DNA of 64,000 nt from Chitinophaga parva (GCF_003071345.1 NZ_QCYK01000002.1:124001-188000); one strand, 5' to 3'. Numbered from the stretch's first letter, positions 8,143-18,420 are shown. Program-made: numbers and translations. The notes: generated from the letters alone by a model not told the origin.

Positions 8143-9576
8143 ATGGTTACAACAACTGCGCAGGAGCAACAAACGTACTCCTTCTTTGAGAGCGTAGAGA
8201 GAAGCTTCGACAAAGCGGCGAAATTCACCAAATGGGAGAAAGGCATTCTTGAGCAGATCAAGGCGTGCAACGCTGTTTATCGTATGAAATTTCCCGTACG
8301 CGTAGGCAATAACATTGAAGTAATTGAAGCCTACCGTGTACAACACTCCCATCACAAACTGCCTTGTAAAGGCGGTATCCGCTTCAGCGATGAAGTGAAC
8401 CAGGACGAAGTAATGGCCCTGGCCGCGCTGATGACCTACAAATGCGCCATCGTGAACGTGCCTTTTGGCGGCGCCAAAGGTGGTCTCAAGATCAATCCCC
8501 GCAACTATACCCCTTTCCAGCTGGAAGCCATTACCCGCCGTTACACCGCAGAACTGGTGAAGAAAAACTTCATTGGCCCGGGCGTAGACGTACCCGCACC
8601 CGATTACGGTACCGGTGAACGTGAAATGAGCTGGATCCTCGATACTTACACCAGCCTGCGCCCCGGTGAAGTAGATGCCTACGGTTGCGTAACCGGCAAG
8701 CCCCTGCACCTGGGCGGTGTACGCGGCCGCCGCGAAGCTACCGGCCTGGGTGTGTTCTACGGCCTGCGCGAGCTGTGCAACATCAAAGAAGAAATGGACC
8801 GCCTTGGCCTCCCTACCGGCATTGAAGGCAAGCGCGTGATCGTGCAGGGTATGGGGAATGTGGGCTACCATGCTGCCAAATACTTCCATGAAGCCGGTGC
8901 CAAAGTGATCTGCCTCATTGAATGGGATGGTGCTATCTTCAACGACCAGGGCCTCAACCCCGATGAAGTACTGAAACACCGTAACAGCACCGGTTCTATC
9001 AAGAACTTCCCCGGCGCAGTAGACCTGGAAAAAAATACCATGGGCCTGGAGCTGGATTGCGATATCCTTATCCCCGCCGCCCTGGAAAACGTGATAGATG
9101 GAAAGAATGCAGGCAATGTAAAAGCACGCATCATCGGCGAAGCCGCCAACGGCCCGCTGACCCCCGAAGCAGACGAGATCCTCAACGCTAAAGGCGCTAT
9201 CATTGTACCCGACATGTTCCTGAACGCAGGCGGTGTTACCGTTTCCTACTTCGAATGGCTGAAGAACCTGAGCCACGTGCGCTACGGCCGCCTGGGCAAG
9301 CGCTTTGATGAAAACATGAACATCCACATCCTCAGCGTAATTGAAGACATGACCGGCAAGCAGGTGTCTGATAAGGAAAGAAAGTTCATTGCACATGGTG
9401 CAGACGAAGTGGACCTGGTATATTCCGGTCTGGAAGAAACCATGATCACTGCCCTTCACGAAGTGCGCCAGAAAATGCTGGACAATCCCGAGATCAAGGA
9501 TATGCGTACCGCTGCGTATGTGTGCGCCATTGACAAGGTGGGCGCTTCTTACGAGCAGCTGGGTATCTTCCCATGA
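8143..9576 (+). CDS. gdhA: Glutamate (Glu/Leu/Phe/Val) dehydrogenase
   Basis: Cytosolic NAD(P)-dependent oxidative deamination of glutamate to 2-oxoglutarate, or the reverse. In its 477 residues I see the catalytic-lysine region [14 protein letters not shown], the substrate motif [12 protein letters not shown], the active-site aspartate region [14 protein letters not shown] and the Rossmann loop [12 protein letters not shown]. The C-terminal domain keeps [13 protein letters not shown] and [17 protein letters not shown]. It lies only 23 bases after the CcmD-like gene, so read-through is possible, and ends in a strong terminator. Cofactor preference cannot be read with certainty. Confidence 0.94.
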   Translation: MVTTTAQEQQTYSFFESVERSFDKAAKFTKWEKGILEQIKACNAVYRMKFPVRVGNNIEVIEAYRVQHSHHKLPCKGGIRFSDEVNQDEVMALAALMTYKCAIVNVPFGGAKGGLKINPRNYTPFQLEAITRRYTAELVKKNFIGPGVDVPAPDYGTGEREMSWILDTYTSLRPGEVDAYGCVTGKPLHLGGVRGRREATGLGVFYGLRELCNIKEEMDRLGLPTGIEGKRVIVQGMGNVGYHAAKYFHEAGAKVICLIEWDGAIFNDQGLNPDEVLKHRNSTGSIKNFPGAVDLEKNTMGLELDCDILIPAALENVIDGKNAGNVKARIIGEAANGPLTPEADEILNAKGAIIVPDMFLNAGGVTVSYFEWLKNLSHVRYGRLGKRFDENMNIHILSVIEDMTGKQVSDKERKFIAHGADEVDLVYSGLEETMITALHEVRQKMLDNPEIKDMRTAAYVCAIDKVGASYEQLGIFP

Positions 9577-9631
9577 GGAAGCACGGTTCCAGGGGAAATT
9601 GCAAACGTAGTTTCCAGGGACCATACCATAC

Positions 9632-9668
9632 AAAACCGCGAAGGGCTTGCCTTTCGCGGTTTTTTTAT
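9632..9668 (+). terminator. gdhA terminator
   Basis: A perfect 11-bp stem (9632-9642 with 9653-9663) followed by a T-run. Confidence 0.85.
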
Positions 9669-9733
9669 GCGATGCTGCAGGCTGCCGCCGGTGAGGAATC
9701 GATGTTGTGATTTTGATATTGGAAATGTCCCGC

Positions 9734-10180
9734 CTACCCCGGATATGCCGGCAACGACGTTACAAATTCCCACCGGGATGTTACAGGATTTCCATAGCAA
9801 CAGAAGGTATGGGTGCCGTTGGTGATCACGAGGTAGGAGGAGGAAAGCACCATCTGGTACCGGTTCACCTGCTCCAGTGTTACCTGGCTTAGCGGCACGT
9901 TCATTTCCTTGCATTCAATGATCATCCAGGGCTGCATGTGGCGGTTGTACACTATGATGTCGCAACGCTTGCGCAGCGGGCCAAGAAGTATTTCCTTTTC
10001 CACGCCGATGAGGGAGGCGGGATACTGCAGGGTTTGGGTAAGGTAGGCCATGAAGTTCTGACGCACCCATTCTTCCGGCGTAAGCACCACGTACTTTTTG
10101 CGCCAGGCGTCGAAGATCATGTCCTTGTCGCCCTGCTTTTGCAGCTTGAAGTTGGGAGTAGGAAACCGTATGGCTATCAT
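9734..10180 (-). CDS. Stand-alone HsdR N-terminal-like (PD-(D/E)xK) protein
   Basis: 148-residue protein matching the type I restriction subunit R N-terminal domain, but without helicase or any partner subunit. The nuclease-fold core is visible as EKEILL, then CDIIVYNR (Asp), then WMIIECKE (Glu-x-Lys), near residues 63, 73 and 86. Such solitary domains are conserved in Bacteroidota genomes and are not linked to restriction-modification loci. No methylase or specificity gene lies nearby. The function is unknown; a DNA repair or replication role is conceivable. It is divergent from the AMP nucleosidase gene. Confidence 0.75.
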   Translation of the reverse strand: MIAIRFPTPNFKLQKQGDKDMIFDAWRKKYVVLTPEEWVRQNFMAYLTQTLQYPASLIGVEKEILLGPLRKRCDIIVYNRHMQPWMIIECKEMNVPLSQVTLEQVNRYQMVLSSSYLVITNGTHTFCCYGNPVTSRWEFVTSLPAYPG

Positions 10181-10223
10181 AGGGCAAAACTAGTGAACGC
10201 TTCCTGTTTTGCGCAAAAAATCG

Positions 10224-10231
10224 TAGCTTCG
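10224..10231 (+). promoter_or_regulatory. Putative amn -7 box
   Basis: TAGCTTCG, one mismatch from TAnnTTTG, 16 bases before the amn ATG at 10247. The same TTCG variant occurs before queA and prs. Confidence 0.4.
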
Positions 10232-10246
10232 GTTGTCAAAAAAAAC

Positions 10247-11017
10247 ATGAAGACAAAAGAGGACATTGTCCAGAACTGGTTGCCCCGCTACACCGGTGAG
10301 AAACTGGCCAACTTTGGCTCCCACATCCTGCTCACCAACTTCTCCAATTACCTGAAATTGTTTGCCGAATGGAATGGCGTTGAAATAGTAGGCACAGACC
10401 GCCCTATGCAGTGTGCTACCGCCGGTGATATCACCATCATCAACTTTGGCATGGGCAGCCCCAGCGCAGCTACCATCATGGACCTGCTGAGCGCCATTGA
10501 GCCCAAGGCCGTGTTGTTCCTGGGTAAATGCGGCGGGCTTAAAAAGAAGAATAACATTGGTGATCTGATATTGCCCATTGCCGCCATCCGTGGTGAGGGT
10601 ACCTCCAATGACTACTTTCCACCGGAAGTGCCTGCCATGCCGGCTTTTGCCCTGCAAAAGGCCATCTCTACCACCATCCGTGAATATGGTTGCGACTACT
10701 GGACCGGTACCTGCTACAGCACTAACCGCCGGGTATGGGAACATGATGTAGAATTTAAAAAGTACCTGGAACAAGTACGTGCCATGGCCATTGATATGGA
10801 AACCGCCACCATCTTTTCCGTAGGCTTTTACAACAAGATCCCCACCGGTGCCCTGTTATTGGTATCTGACTCCCCAATGATCCCCGAAGGCGTGAAAACA
10901 GAGGAAAGCGATAAGAAGGTAACCACCAACTACGTGGAGCGCCACCTGAAGATCGGCATTGACTCCCTGAAGAACCTGATCAACAGTCACCAGACCGTGA
11001 AGCACCTGCGTTTCTAA
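10247..11017 (+). CDS. amn: AMP nucleosidase (short form)
   Basis: Hydrolyses AMP to adenine and ribose 5-phosphate. The 256-residue protein corresponds to the catalytic nucleoside-phosphorylase-like domain found alone in Bacteroidota, without the N-terminal regulatory domain of the E. coli enzyme. Motifs are INFGMGSPSAATIMDLL near residue 67, FLGKCGGLKKKN near 94, and the purine-binding and catalytic AIDMETATIFSVGFYN near 184. I place the start at ATG 10247 because the homologous N-terminus (MKTKEDIVQNWLPRYTG) begins there. Confidence 0.88.
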   Translation: MKTKEDIVQNWLPRYTGEKLANFGSHILLTNFSNYLKLFAEWNGVEIVGTDRPMQCATAGDITIINFGMGSPSAATIMDLLSAIEPKAVLFLGKCGGLKKKNNIGDLILPIAAIRGEGTSNDYFPPEVPAMPAFALQKAISTTIREYGCDYWTGTCYSTNRRVWEHDVEFKKYLEQVRAMAIDMETATIFSVGFYNKIPTGALLLVSDSPMIPEGVKTEESDKKVTTNYVERHLKIGIDSLKNLINSHQTVKHLRF

Positions 11018-11030
11018 AACACTGCCCCGC

Positions 11031-12782
11031 ATGCCCGCACCCTTGCTCCAGGTAAAAGATCTGACCGTAACGTTCACCGCTAATGGCCACCAGGCCAGGG
11101 CGGTAAACGGTATCAGTTTTGCCGTGCAACCCGGTGAGATCCTCGGTATCGTGGGGGAATCCGGTTCCGGCAAGAGTGTAACGGCCATGTCTGTACTCCG
11201 CTTGCTGCCGGATACCGCCAGCATCACCGGGCAGGTATTGTTGCAGCCCGCAGATGCTGCACAGCCCCTGGACACCGGTGCATTGCCGGAAGCTGTTATG
11301 CGGTCATTACGTGGCCACCGGATCGGTATGATCTTCCAGGAGCCCATGTCTTCCCTCAATCCGCTCATTACCTGCGGCCAGCAGGTGATGGAAGCCATCC
11401 GCATACACCAGCACACCGATAAAGCCAGTGCCCGGGCCCGGGCACTGGCGCTGTTCCGGCAGGTACAGCTTCCTGATCCGGAGCAACTGCTGGACCGTTA
11501 CCCCCATGAACTTTCCGGCGGACAAAAGCAGCGGGTCATGATCGCCATGGCCATCAGCTGTAATCCCAGCCTGCTCATTGCCGATGAACCGACTACCGCC
11601 CTGGACGTAACGGTACAAAAAGAGATCCTGCAGCTGCTCCGCCAGTTGCAGGCAGACACCGGCATGAGTATCCTCTTTATCACGCACGACCTGGGCGTGG
11701 TGGCCTCCATGGCCCACCGCGTGCTGGTCATGTATAAAGGCCAGGTGGTGGAAGAAGGGCCGGTACAGCAGGTATTTACCCATCCCGCCCACGCCTACAC
11801 GAAAAGCCTGCTGGCCTGCCGCCCGCCGGCGAACCGGCGCCTGCAGCGGCTTCCGGTGACCAGTGATTTTGTGGAGGTGGATGCACAGGGCCATATGCAG
11901 GAAAAACAGGCGTCCGTGCAGGGCTTCCTGGACACGCTGGAACAGCCACCCATGGCCTGGGAAGCCCGTGCTGCCGGCCTGGCTGCCGCGGATAATTTAC
12001 TGGAAGTGCACAGCCTGCACACCCTGTTCCCCGGCCGGCGCAATCTCTGGGGCAAGCCGTCTTACTACGTAAAAGCCGTGAATGACGTGAGTTTTAACGT
12101 GCGGCGCGGGGAGATCCTCGGCCTGGTGGGAGAGTCCGGCTCCGGTAAGACCACCCTGGGCCGCAGCCTGCTCCGCCTTATAGAACCCACCTCTGGCAGC
12201 ATTTTATACAAAGGGGAAGCGCTGCGCAAATACAGTGCTGGCGCCATGCGGGCGCTGCGCAAGGATATGCAGCTGGTTTTCCAGGACCCTTATTCCGCCC
12301 TCAATCCGCGCCTTACCATTGGCCAGGCCATACAGGAGCCCCTCCGTGTACATGGAATGCTGGGCAGTGAGGCTGCCCGTAAAGCACGGGTGCTGGAGTG
12401 GCTGGAGCGGGTGCAATTGCTGCCTGCGCATTATCATCGTTATCCCCATGAGTTTTCCGGGGGCCAGCGCCAGCGCATTGTGATAGCCCGTGCCCTGGCC
12501 CTGGAGCCGTCCTTTGTGATCTGTGACGAGTCTGTATCCGCCCTGGACGTTAGCATCCAGGCCCAGATCCTCAATTTACTGATGGACCTGCGCCAGGCCA
12601 TGGGCTTCACCTGCATCTTCATTTCCCATGACCTGGGCGTGGTGCGTTACGTGAGTGACCGGATTATGGTCATGCAACAAGGACAGATCATGGAGCTGGG
12701 ACCGGCAGACCAGGTATACCATCATCCACAGTCGCCTTATACCCGCCAGTTGCTGGCTGCCATCCCCGGCCCGGCCTTTTAG
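11031..12782 (+). CDS. Dipeptide/oligopeptide-type ABC transporter, two fused ATPase domains
   Basis: 583-residue protein made of two peptide-transporter ATPases in tandem (DppD plus DppF type, as in YejF or GsiA). Domain 1 has Walker A GESGSGKS near residue 42, signature LSGGQKQR and Walker [13 protein letters not shown]. Domain 2 has [19 protein letters not shown] and a second Walker B with the variant [12 protein letters not shown] linker of about 60 residues joins them. The gene begins 13 bases after amn. Permease and binding-protein genes are absent, so they must be elsewhere. The substrate class (peptide, or nickel/glutathione-like) is inferred only from the family. Confidence 0.88.
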   Translation: MPAPLLQVKDLTVTFTANGHQARAVNGISFAVQPGEILGIVGESGSGKSVTAMSVLRLLPDTASITGQVLLQPADAAQPLDTGALPEAVMRSLRGHRIGMIFQEPMSSLNPLITCGQQVMEAIRIHQHTDKASARARALALFRQVQLPDPEQLLDRYPHELSGGQKQRVMIAMAISCNPSLLIADEPTTALDVTVQKEILQLLRQLQADTGMSILFITHDLGVVASMAHRVLVMYKGQVVEEGPVQQVFTHPAHAYTKSLLACRPPANRRLQRLPVTSDFVEVDAQGHMQEKQASVQGFLDTLEQPPMAWEARAAGLAAADNLLEVHSLHTLFPGRRNLWGKPSYYVKAVNDVSFNVRRGEILGLVGESGSGKTTLGRSLLRLIEPTSGSILYKGEALRKYSAGAMRALRKDMQLVFQDPYSALNPRLTIGQAIQEPLRVHGMLGSEAARKARVLEWLERVQLLPAHYHRYPHEFSGGQRQRIVIARALALEPSFVICDESVSALDVSIQAQILNLLMDLRQAMGFTCIFISHDLGVVRYVSDRIMVMQQGQIMELGPADQVYHHPQSPYTRQLLAAIPGPAF

Positions 12783-12872
12783 CAGATCATCACCCTCTCC
12801 ATCACCGTGTTCCGCCAGTTGCCGGCTGCCATTCCCGGCCCTCTAGCACGGTCGTGTAATTCCCGCATTGTT

Positions 12873-12904
12873 TTTGATGGAATAATGATTAATACCTACC
12901 TTCG
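12873..12904 (+). promoter_or_regulatory. queA promoter
   Basis: TTTG at 12873-12876 and a TACCTTCG -7 variant at 12897-12904, 24 bases apart. The ATG follows at 12937. Confidence 0.5.
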
Positions 12905-12936
12905 CAGACTTAATTAATATTTATTCATACCGTAAT

Positions 12937-13986
12937 ATGAAACTATCGCAGTTTAAATTCGACCTCCCGCTCAACCTTATTGCGCAGCACCCCTCCAAGA
13001 CCAGAGATGAATCCCGCCTGATGGTAGTACACCGCGCTACCGGAAAGATCGAGCACAAGCTCTTTAAGGATGTCATCAATTATTTCAACGACAAGGACGT
13101 AATGATCGTGAATAACACCAAGGTATTTCCCGCCCGCCTGTATGGCCGCAAGGAGAAAACCGGTGCCAAGATCGAAGTGTTCCTGCTCCGTGAGTTGAAT
13201 AAGCAGAACCGTCTCTGGGATGTGATCGTGGACCCTGCCCGTAAGATCCGCGTAGGTAACAAATTGTACTTTGGGGATGATGAGACCCTGGTGGCAGAAG
13301 TAATTGACAACACTACTTCCCGCGGCCGCACCATCCGTTTCCTGTTTGAAGGTAACGATGAGGAATTCAAGCAAGTGCTGGACAGCTTGGGTGAAACACC
13401 GCTCCCGAAATATATTAAACGTAAGCCCGAAGAAGAAGACAAGGAACGTTACCAGACCGTGTACGCCAAGTACGAAGGCGCGGTAGCCGCCCCCACAGCG
13501 GGTTTGCACTTCAGCCGTGAGTTGATCAAACGCCTGGAGATCAAGGGTATCAAGTTTGCAGAAGTAACCCTGCACACCGGCCTTGGTACTTTCCGCCCCA
13601 TTGAAGTGGAAGACCTGAGCAAGCATAAAATGGATGCGGAATATTTCCATATTGATGAACATGCGGTGAAAGTGGTGAACAAAGCAAAAGAAGAAAACCG
13701 TAAGATCTGCGCGATCGGGACCACCAGTGTGCGGGCCGTGGAAAGCTCCGTAACTGCGCAGAACCACCTGAAAGCAGCAGAAGGCTGGACCAATACCTTT
13801 ATTCACCCGCCTTACGATTTCTCTATTCCCAATGCCCTGGTGACCAACTTCCACCTGCCCAAAACCAGCCTGCTCATCATGGTGTGCGCATTTGCCGGTT
13901 ATGACCTGGTGATGGAAGCCTACCAGCAGGCCATCAAAGAAAAATACCGCTTCTTCAGCTATGGCGATGCCATGCTGATCCTCTAA
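12937..13986 (+). CDS. queA: S-adenosylmethionine:tRNA ribosyltransferase-isomerase
   Basis: Builds the epoxycyclopentane ring of epoxyqueuosine on tRNA wobble guanine sites using the ribosyl part of SAM. The 349-residue length and motifs are typical: [19 protein letters not shown] at the start, [13 protein letters not shown] near 55, [15 protein letters not shown] near 180, [13 protein letters not shown] near 210 and the C-terminal [16 protein letters not shown]. It has its own promoter upstream and a terminator downstream. Other queuosine genes are not visible here. Confidence 0.96.
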   Translation: MKLSQFKFDLPLNLIAQHPSKTRDESRLMVVHRATGKIEHKLFKDVINYFNDKDVMIVNNTKVFPARLYGRKEKTGAKIEVFLLRELNKQNRLWDVIVDPARKIRVGNKLYFGDDETLVAEVIDNTTSRGRTIRFLFEGNDEEFKQVLDSLGETPLPKYIKRKPEEEDKERYQTVYAKYEGAVAAPTAGLHFSRELIKRLEIKGIKFAEVTLHTGLGTFRPIEVEDLSKHKMDAEYFHIDEHAVKVVNKAKEENRKICAIGTTSVRAVESSVTAQNHLKAAEGWTNTFIHPPYDFSIPNALVTNFHLPKTSLLIMVCAFAGYDLVMEAYQQAIKEKYRFFSYGDAMLIL

Positions 13987-14007
13987 GCCATAACGTCCTT
14001 TAGAAGA

Positions 14008-14042
14008 AAAAGTCCTGCAGCTATGCGGGACTTTTCTTTTTT
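14008..14042 (+). terminator. queA terminator
   Basis: A 12-bp stem with one G-T pair (14008-14019 with 14024-14035), a four-base loop and a T-rich tail. Confidence 0.85.
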
Positions 14043-14080
14043 GAACGTAATCTTGCAGCGTAACTTTTATCAATGTCTTT

Positions 14081-14761
14081 ATGAGCAGCAATCGCAGAAA
14101 GGTAGCCATTATTGTAGCCGGTGGATCGGGAGTGCGCATGGGCAGCGCAGTGCCCAAGCAGTTCCTGCAACTGGCAGGTAAGCCCGTGCTGGCGCATACC
14201 TTGCAGGCGTTTGCCCAGGCTTATGAAGACCTGGAGATCATCCTGGTGTTGCCGGCGGCCCACTTTGCACAGGCAGCCACCATCCTGCAGCACTTCCCCG
14301 ATGCAGGCCGTGTACAGGTAATTGCAGGCGGTGAAACCCGTTTCCATTCAGTTAAGAACGGGCTGGACCAGGTAAAGGACGATGCGGTGATCTTTGTGCA
14401 CGATGGGGTGCGCCCACTGGTTACGCCCGCTCTCATCCGCCGCTGTTATGAAGCTGCATTACAGCACGGGAGCGCCATACCGGTGATCCCGGTGAAAGAC
14501 AGTATCCGTGTATTACAGGAAAATGGAAATGCCGCTGCAGACCGTGAGCGGTTCAGGATTGTGCAAACCCCACAAACTTTTACGGCAGCCGTGCTGGTCC
14601 CCGCATTTGAACGCCCCTTTGACCCCCTCTTTACAGACGAAGCTTCTGTGGTAGAAATGGCTGGTCACGCCATTCACCTGGTAGAAGGCGATCCTGAAAA
14701 CATCAAGATCACACAGCCACACGACCTGGTGATAGCGGAAGCGCTGTTGCGTGGCCGTTAG
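14081..14761 (+). CDS. ispD: 2-C-methyl-D-erythritol 4-phosphate cytidylyltransferase
   Basis: Third step of the non-mevalonate isoprenoid pathway: MEP plus CTP gives CDP-methylerythritol. The 226-residue cytosolic enzyme carries the nucleotide-binding loop VAGGSGVRMGSAVPKQF at the N-terminus, VHDGVRPLVT near residue 105 and the C-terminal GDPENIKITQPHDL. It converges on the Gfo/Idh gene with a four-base overlap of the 3' ends. Other MEP-pathway genes are not in this window. Confidence 0.95.
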   Translation: MSSNRRKVAIIVAGGSGVRMGSAVPKQFLQLAGKPVLAHTLQAFAQAYEDLEIILVLPAAHFAQAATILQHFPDAGRVQVIAGGETRFHSVKNGLDQVKDDAVIFVHDGVRPLVTPALIRRCYEAALQHGSAIPVIPVKDSIRVLQENGNAAADRERFRIVQTPQTFTAAVLVPAFERPFDPLFTDEASVVEMAGHAIHLVEGDPENIKITQPHDLVIAEALLRGR

Positions 14762-15729
14762 GCCTCCGTTTGCTGGCCGATCTTCTGGAGGATCTGGTGG
14801 GCTACTTCCAGGGCCTGCAGGCCATCTATTACACTCACAGGAACCGGTTTATTTTGCAGGATAGCGTCACGGAACATTTCCAGTTCCATGCGGATGGCGT
14901 TGGATTGCTTGATCTCCGGGTTGTCGATAGCAATGGTTTTCCTGCCGTCGTTGGTGTCAATGTCCAGCGTAAACTTGCCGGCATCTTCCGGTGCTTTGAT
15001 CTTGATGATCTCGGTCTTCTTGTCCAGGAAGTCAATGCCAATATAGGCGTCTTTCTGGAAGAGGCGCATTTTGCGCATTTTCTTGAGGGAGATACGGCTG
15101 GAGGTGAGGTTGGCTACGCAGCCGTTGTGAAATTCTATGCGTACGTTGGCAATGTCCGGTGTATTGCTCATCACGGCTACGCCGCTGGCGGATATGCGGT
15201 TGATGGTAGATTGCACGATGCTCAGTACAATGTCAATATCGTGGATCATGAGATCGAGGATCACGCTCACATCTGTGCCGCGGGGATTGAACTCTGCCAG
15301 GCGGTGCACTTCAATGAACATGGGATTTAATTCCTTGCCCTTGAGCGCCAGGAAGGCGGGGTTGAAACGTTCTACGTGGCCCACCTGGAATTTGATATGG
15401 GCTTCGTCTACCAGCTTTACCAGTGTTTTGGCTTCTTCCACGGTATTGGTGATAGGCTTCTCTACAAACACGTGCTTTCCGTTGCGGATAGCCATTTCAC
15501 AGAGGTTGAAATGCAGGGTGGTAGGCGCTACGATGTCAATGGCGTCTACAGATTGAATAAGTTCTTCGGCAATAGTGAAGCGGGAAAGGTTGTATTGTTC
15601 CATCACACCGGCAGCGTTGGCGTTGCTCGGATCATAAAAACCAACTACCTCTACATCTTTCATGGTCATCAGTTGGGAAAGATGAATTTTGCCCAGGTGC
15701 CCTACGCCAAAGATTCCTATTTTAAGCAT
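14758..15729 (-). CDS. Gfo/Idh/MocA-family oxidoreductase
   Basis: 323-residue NAD(P)-dependent dehydrogenase, usually acting on sugars or sugar nucleotides. It has the Rossmann loop GIFGVGHLGKIHL at residues 4-16, the family EKP motif in HVFVEKPITNT near residue 92 and the catalytic-site HDIDIVLS near 164. It begins after a 160-base spacer from radC and may be a stand-alone gene. The substrate is not predictable; UDP-GlcNAc-type or inositol-type sugars are common for relatives. Confidence 0.85.
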   Translation of the reverse strand: MLKIGIFGVGHLGKIHLSQLMTMKDVEVVGFYDPSNANAAGVMEQYNLSRFTIAEELIQSVDAIDIVAPTTLHFNLCEMAIRNGKHVFVEKPITNTVEEAKTLVKLVDEAHIKFQVGHVERFNPAFLALKGKELNPMFIEVHRLAEFNPRGTDVSVILDLMIHDIDIVLSIVQSTINRISASGVAVMSNTPDIANVRIEFHNGCVANLTSSRISLKKMRKMRLFQKDAYIGIDFLDKKTEIIKIKAPEDAGKFTLDIDTNDGRKTIAIDNPEIKQSNAIRMELEMFRDAILQNKPVPVSVIDGLQALEVAHQILQKIGQQTEA

Positions 15730-15875
15730 AACGGATTTTATAAATAACAGCGAAAGTAGTTAAAATAGGAAATACATACGTGCCATTTATTTGTACCCTT
15801 TGTACCGGCATATCTCCCGCTGTTCCCGGCGGTGCTACACAGGTTTGCGCCTGGTTATTTGCTGCACGGGCACCA

Positions 15876-16604
15876 TTACATCAGCCCTTCTTCCGCAAGG
15901 CTGTAATAGCCGCTGCGGCTCACGATGATGTGGTCTACCACTTCAATGTTCAGGAGCTTGCCGGCCTCCGTAAGGCGACGGGTGGTGCTCAGATCTGCCT
16001 GGCTGGGAGACAGGAGGCCGGACGGATGGTTGTGACAGAGCATTACACGGCAGGCCTTATGATGAAGGGCATGGCTGTAGATCACGAAAGGATCTGCAAG
16101 GGTGTAGCTGATGCCGCCGGTGCTGATGTGGCAGTGATCTATGAGCTGGTTTGTCTGGGCCATGTACAGCACATGAAATTCTTCCTGGGGGCTGTGGCCT
16201 ATCTTGGGCTGCAGGTAAAGGGCGGCCTCCCGGCTGCTGCGGAACACGTAAGGTTTATCTTTTTTGGGAATCCTGGCACGGCCTCCACATGCCTGGCGCC
16301 GCCCCAGCTCCAGGGCTGCCATGATGGTGCATGCTTTGGCTTTGCCGATGCCTGCAATACGCTCCAATTGTTGTATATTCAGTTTGGAAAGATCGGCGTT
16401 ATTGAAAGCAATAGAGCTGAGGATCTCGTGGCTAAGATCCAGGGCAGACTTGCTTTTTACGCCGCACTGGAGGAGAATACTGAGTAACTCGGCGGTAGAT
16501 AACTTGGAGGCCCCGTTACGGATCATTCTTTCCCGGGGCTGGTCTTCGGGCTCTCTCAGCCGGATAGGGGTATGCCGGGGCATTACAGTCATGAGCGTTT
16601 CCAT
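15876..16604 (-). CDS. radC: RadC/JAB-domain protein (UPF0758)
   Basis: 242-residue protein with an N-terminal helix-hairpin-helix (LERIAGIGKAKACTIMAALELG, 19 of whose residues fit the DNA-binding hairpin) and a C-terminal JAMM metalloprotease-like domain. The JAMM ligands are visible in MLCHNHPSGLLSPSQADL, with an upstream glutamate in QEEFHVLYM. Despite the name, the family has no proven role in repair; mobile-element and competence links are reported. Start at 16604 gives METLMTVMPRHTP; an internal Met five or eight codons later is possible. Confidence 0.87.
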   Translation of the reverse strand: METLMTVMPRHTPIRLREPEDQPRERMIRNGASKLSTAELLSILLQCGVKSKSALDLSHEILSSIAFNNADLSKLNIQQLERIAGIGKAKACTIMAALELGRRQACGGRARIPKKDKPYVFRSSREAALYLQPKIGHSPQEEFHVLYMAQTNQLIDHCHISTGGISYTLADPFVIYSHALHHKACRVMLCHNHPSGLLSPSQADLSTTRRLTEAGKLLNIEVVDHIIVSRSGYYSLAEEGLM

Positions 16605-16760
16605 TCACAAACAATTTGCTAACAAATTTAGCATTCTCCCCCGGTTTTTGAAATTTTCTTTTCCACAACTCCCACCCGTTTCCACGTTCTTTATAAACCG
16701 TACATTCCCGTTAGTTCTTTCTGGTATTATATTTTTTTACCCCGGTAGCGTTAAATGTTT

Positions 16761-16768
16761 TAATTTCG
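16761..16768 (+). promoter_or_regulatory. Putative prs -7 box
   Basis: TAATTTCG, a TTCG variant of the -7 consensus, followed by CACCCTCTTCC. The ATG is 18 bases downstream of the box. Confidence 0.4.
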
Positions 16769-16786
16769 CACCCTCTTCCTATTATC

Positions 16787-17740
16787 ATGCAACCATCCGT
16801 AAAAATCTTCACAGGCAACAGTAATCCCGCCCTGGCCGAAAAGATCGCCAGGCGTTATGGCGGCAACCTTGGTAAGCTGACCATTCAGAAGTTCAGTGAT
16901 GGAGAATTCCAGCCGGTGTACCTGGAAAGCATCCGTGGCGATAATGTTTTCCTGGTACAAACCACCAACGCACCAACGGACAATCTGATGGAGTTGCTCC
17001 TGATGATAGACGCCGCCAAAAGGGCGTCCGCAGGCTACATCACCGCCGTGATCCCCTATTTCGGCTTTGCCCGCCAGGACCGTAAGGACAAACCCCGCGT
17101 GGCCATCGCCTCCAAACTGGTGGCCAACCTGCTGACCTCAGCCGGAGCCAACAGGGTGATTACCATGGACTTGCATGCGCCACAGATCCAGGGGTTTTTC
17201 GACATACCGGTAGACCACCTGGACAGTTCTGCTATTTTTATCCCTTATATAGAGAGTTTAAAGCTGGAAAACCTTACCTTTGCGTCCCCGGACGTGGGTA
17301 GTACCAACCGGGTAAGGGAAGTAGCATCCTATTTCAATGCTGAAATGGTGATCTGCGACAAACACCGTAAACGCGCCAACGAGATCGCCTCCATGGTGGT
17401 GATCGGGGAGGTGAAAGACCGGGATGTAGTGCTCATTGATGATATCTGCGACACTGCCGGCACCCTCACCAAGGCAGCGGCTCTGCTCAAAGAAAAAGGC
17501 GCCCGCACCGTACGTGCTTTCTGCACCCACCCGGTATTCAGCGGTAAAGCCTTTGACAATATCGAAAGCTCCGTGCTGGAAGAAATGGTAGTGTGCGATA
17601 CCATCGCCAACACCAGCCAGCTACCCGCCAAAGTGAAGGTATTGTCTGTGGCAGAGCTTTTCGCAGTGGCCATCCGTAATATGCATGAGAACAAGTCTAT
17701 TACCAGCCTGTTTGTGCATAGTAACCGGAAAGACCGCTAA
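16787..17740 (+). CDS. prs: Ribose-phosphate pyrophosphokinase (PRPP synthase)
   Basis: Makes PRPP from ribose 5-phosphate and ATP for purine, pyrimidine, His, Trp and NAD synthesis. It is class I, 317 residues. Motifs are KIFTGNSNPALAEKIA, FGFARQDRKDKPR (ATP-binding flexible region), MDLHAPQIQGFFDIPVD and the PRPP loop VVLIDDICDTAGTLTKAA near residue 216. It is followed after 42 bases by rplY, probably in one transcript. Confidence 0.96.
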   Translation: MQPSVKIFTGNSNPALAEKIARRYGGNLGKLTIQKFSDGEFQPVYLESIRGDNVFLVQTTNAPTDNLMELLLMIDAAKRASAGYITAVIPYFGFARQDRKDKPRVAIASKLVANLLTSAGANRVITMDLHAPQIQGFFDIPVDHLDSSAIFIPYIESLKLENLTFASPDVGSTNRVREVASYFNAEMVICDKHRKRANEIASMVVIGEVKDRDVVLIDDICDTAGTLTKAAALLKEKGARTVRAFCTHPVFSGKAFDNIESSVLEEMVVCDTIANTSQLPAKVKVLSVAELFAVAIRNMHENKSITSLFVHSNRKDR

Positions 17741-17782
17741 GCAATCCGAGTATTTTTTATTAAAACAATAAATGTTTAATCA

Positions 17783-18364
17783 ATGAAAACAATAACCATC
17801 GAAGGACAACTCAGGAGCGACTTCGGCAAAAAAGCCACCCGCCTTCTCCGTTCTGAGGAACAAGTGCCTTGTGTTATTTATGGGGGTGCAGAGACGGTGA
17901 GCTTTTCAGCGCCTGCAAAACAATTCAAAGACCTGGTGTACACACCTGACTTCCAGCTGGCCGAGGTAAAGATCGGCGGCAAGTCTTACAGATGCGTACT
18001 GAAAGACCTGCAGTTTGACGTAGTGACCGATGAGCTGTCTCACGTTGACTTCCTGGAACTGGTAGAAGACAAGGAAGTACTGGTAAGCCTGCCCATCAAG
18101 ATCGTAGGCCAGTCTGAAGGTGTAAAAGCCGGTGGTAAACTGGTTGTAAAGCTGAAATCCCTGAAAGTAAAGGCCCTGCCGAAACACCTGCGTGAAAACA
18201 TCGAGGTAAGCATCGACGGCCTGCAACTGAATGGTAACATCCGCGTAGAAGATGTGAAGACGGATAACATCACCATCACCAACTCTCCGCGTATTCCCAT
18301 CGCTTCCGTAGTGATGACCCGTCAGCTGCGTCAGGAAGAAGCTGCCGAAGGCAAGAAGAAATAA
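17783..18364 (+). CDS. rplY: 50S ribosomal protein L25 (CTC form)
   Basis: 5S rRNA-binding ribosomal protein, long CTC form with N-terminal L25 domain (about 1-92) and C-terminal beta domain (about 95-185), 193 residues. Seen in MKTITIEGQLRSDFGKKATR, VPCVIYGG, HVDFLEL and the C-terminal LPKHLRENIEVSIDGL. It sits in the usual prs-rplY-pth order, ending at a strong terminator before pth. Confidence 0.93.
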   Translation: MKTITIEGQLRSDFGKKATRLLRSEEQVPCVIYGGAETVSFSAPAKQFKDLVYTPDFQLAEVKIGGKSYRCVLKDLQFDVVTDELSHVDFLELVEDKEVLVSLPIKIVGQSEGVKAGGKLVVKLKSLKVKALPKHLRENIEVSIDGLQLNGNIRVEDVKTDNITITNSPRIPIASVVMTRQLRQEEAAEGKKK

Positions 18365-18385
18365 TCATCTTCATAATATTCCCCG

Positions 18386-18420
18386 AAAAGCCCTGCCGTT
18401 TTTGGCAGGGCTTTTTATTT
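18386..18420 (+). terminator. rplY terminator
   Basis: Perfect 12-bp stem (18386-18397 with 18404-18415), six-base loop, T-rich tail. Confidence 0.9.

Noticed and set aside
8116..9633. A 505-codon open frame opposite glutamate dehydrogenase
   Set aside because: Antisense shadow of gdhA; no domain pattern and it would overlap the whole certain gene.
9734..10180. A type I restriction-modification or other defence locus
   Set aside because: Only the short N-terminal domain is present and all neighbours are housekeeping genes.
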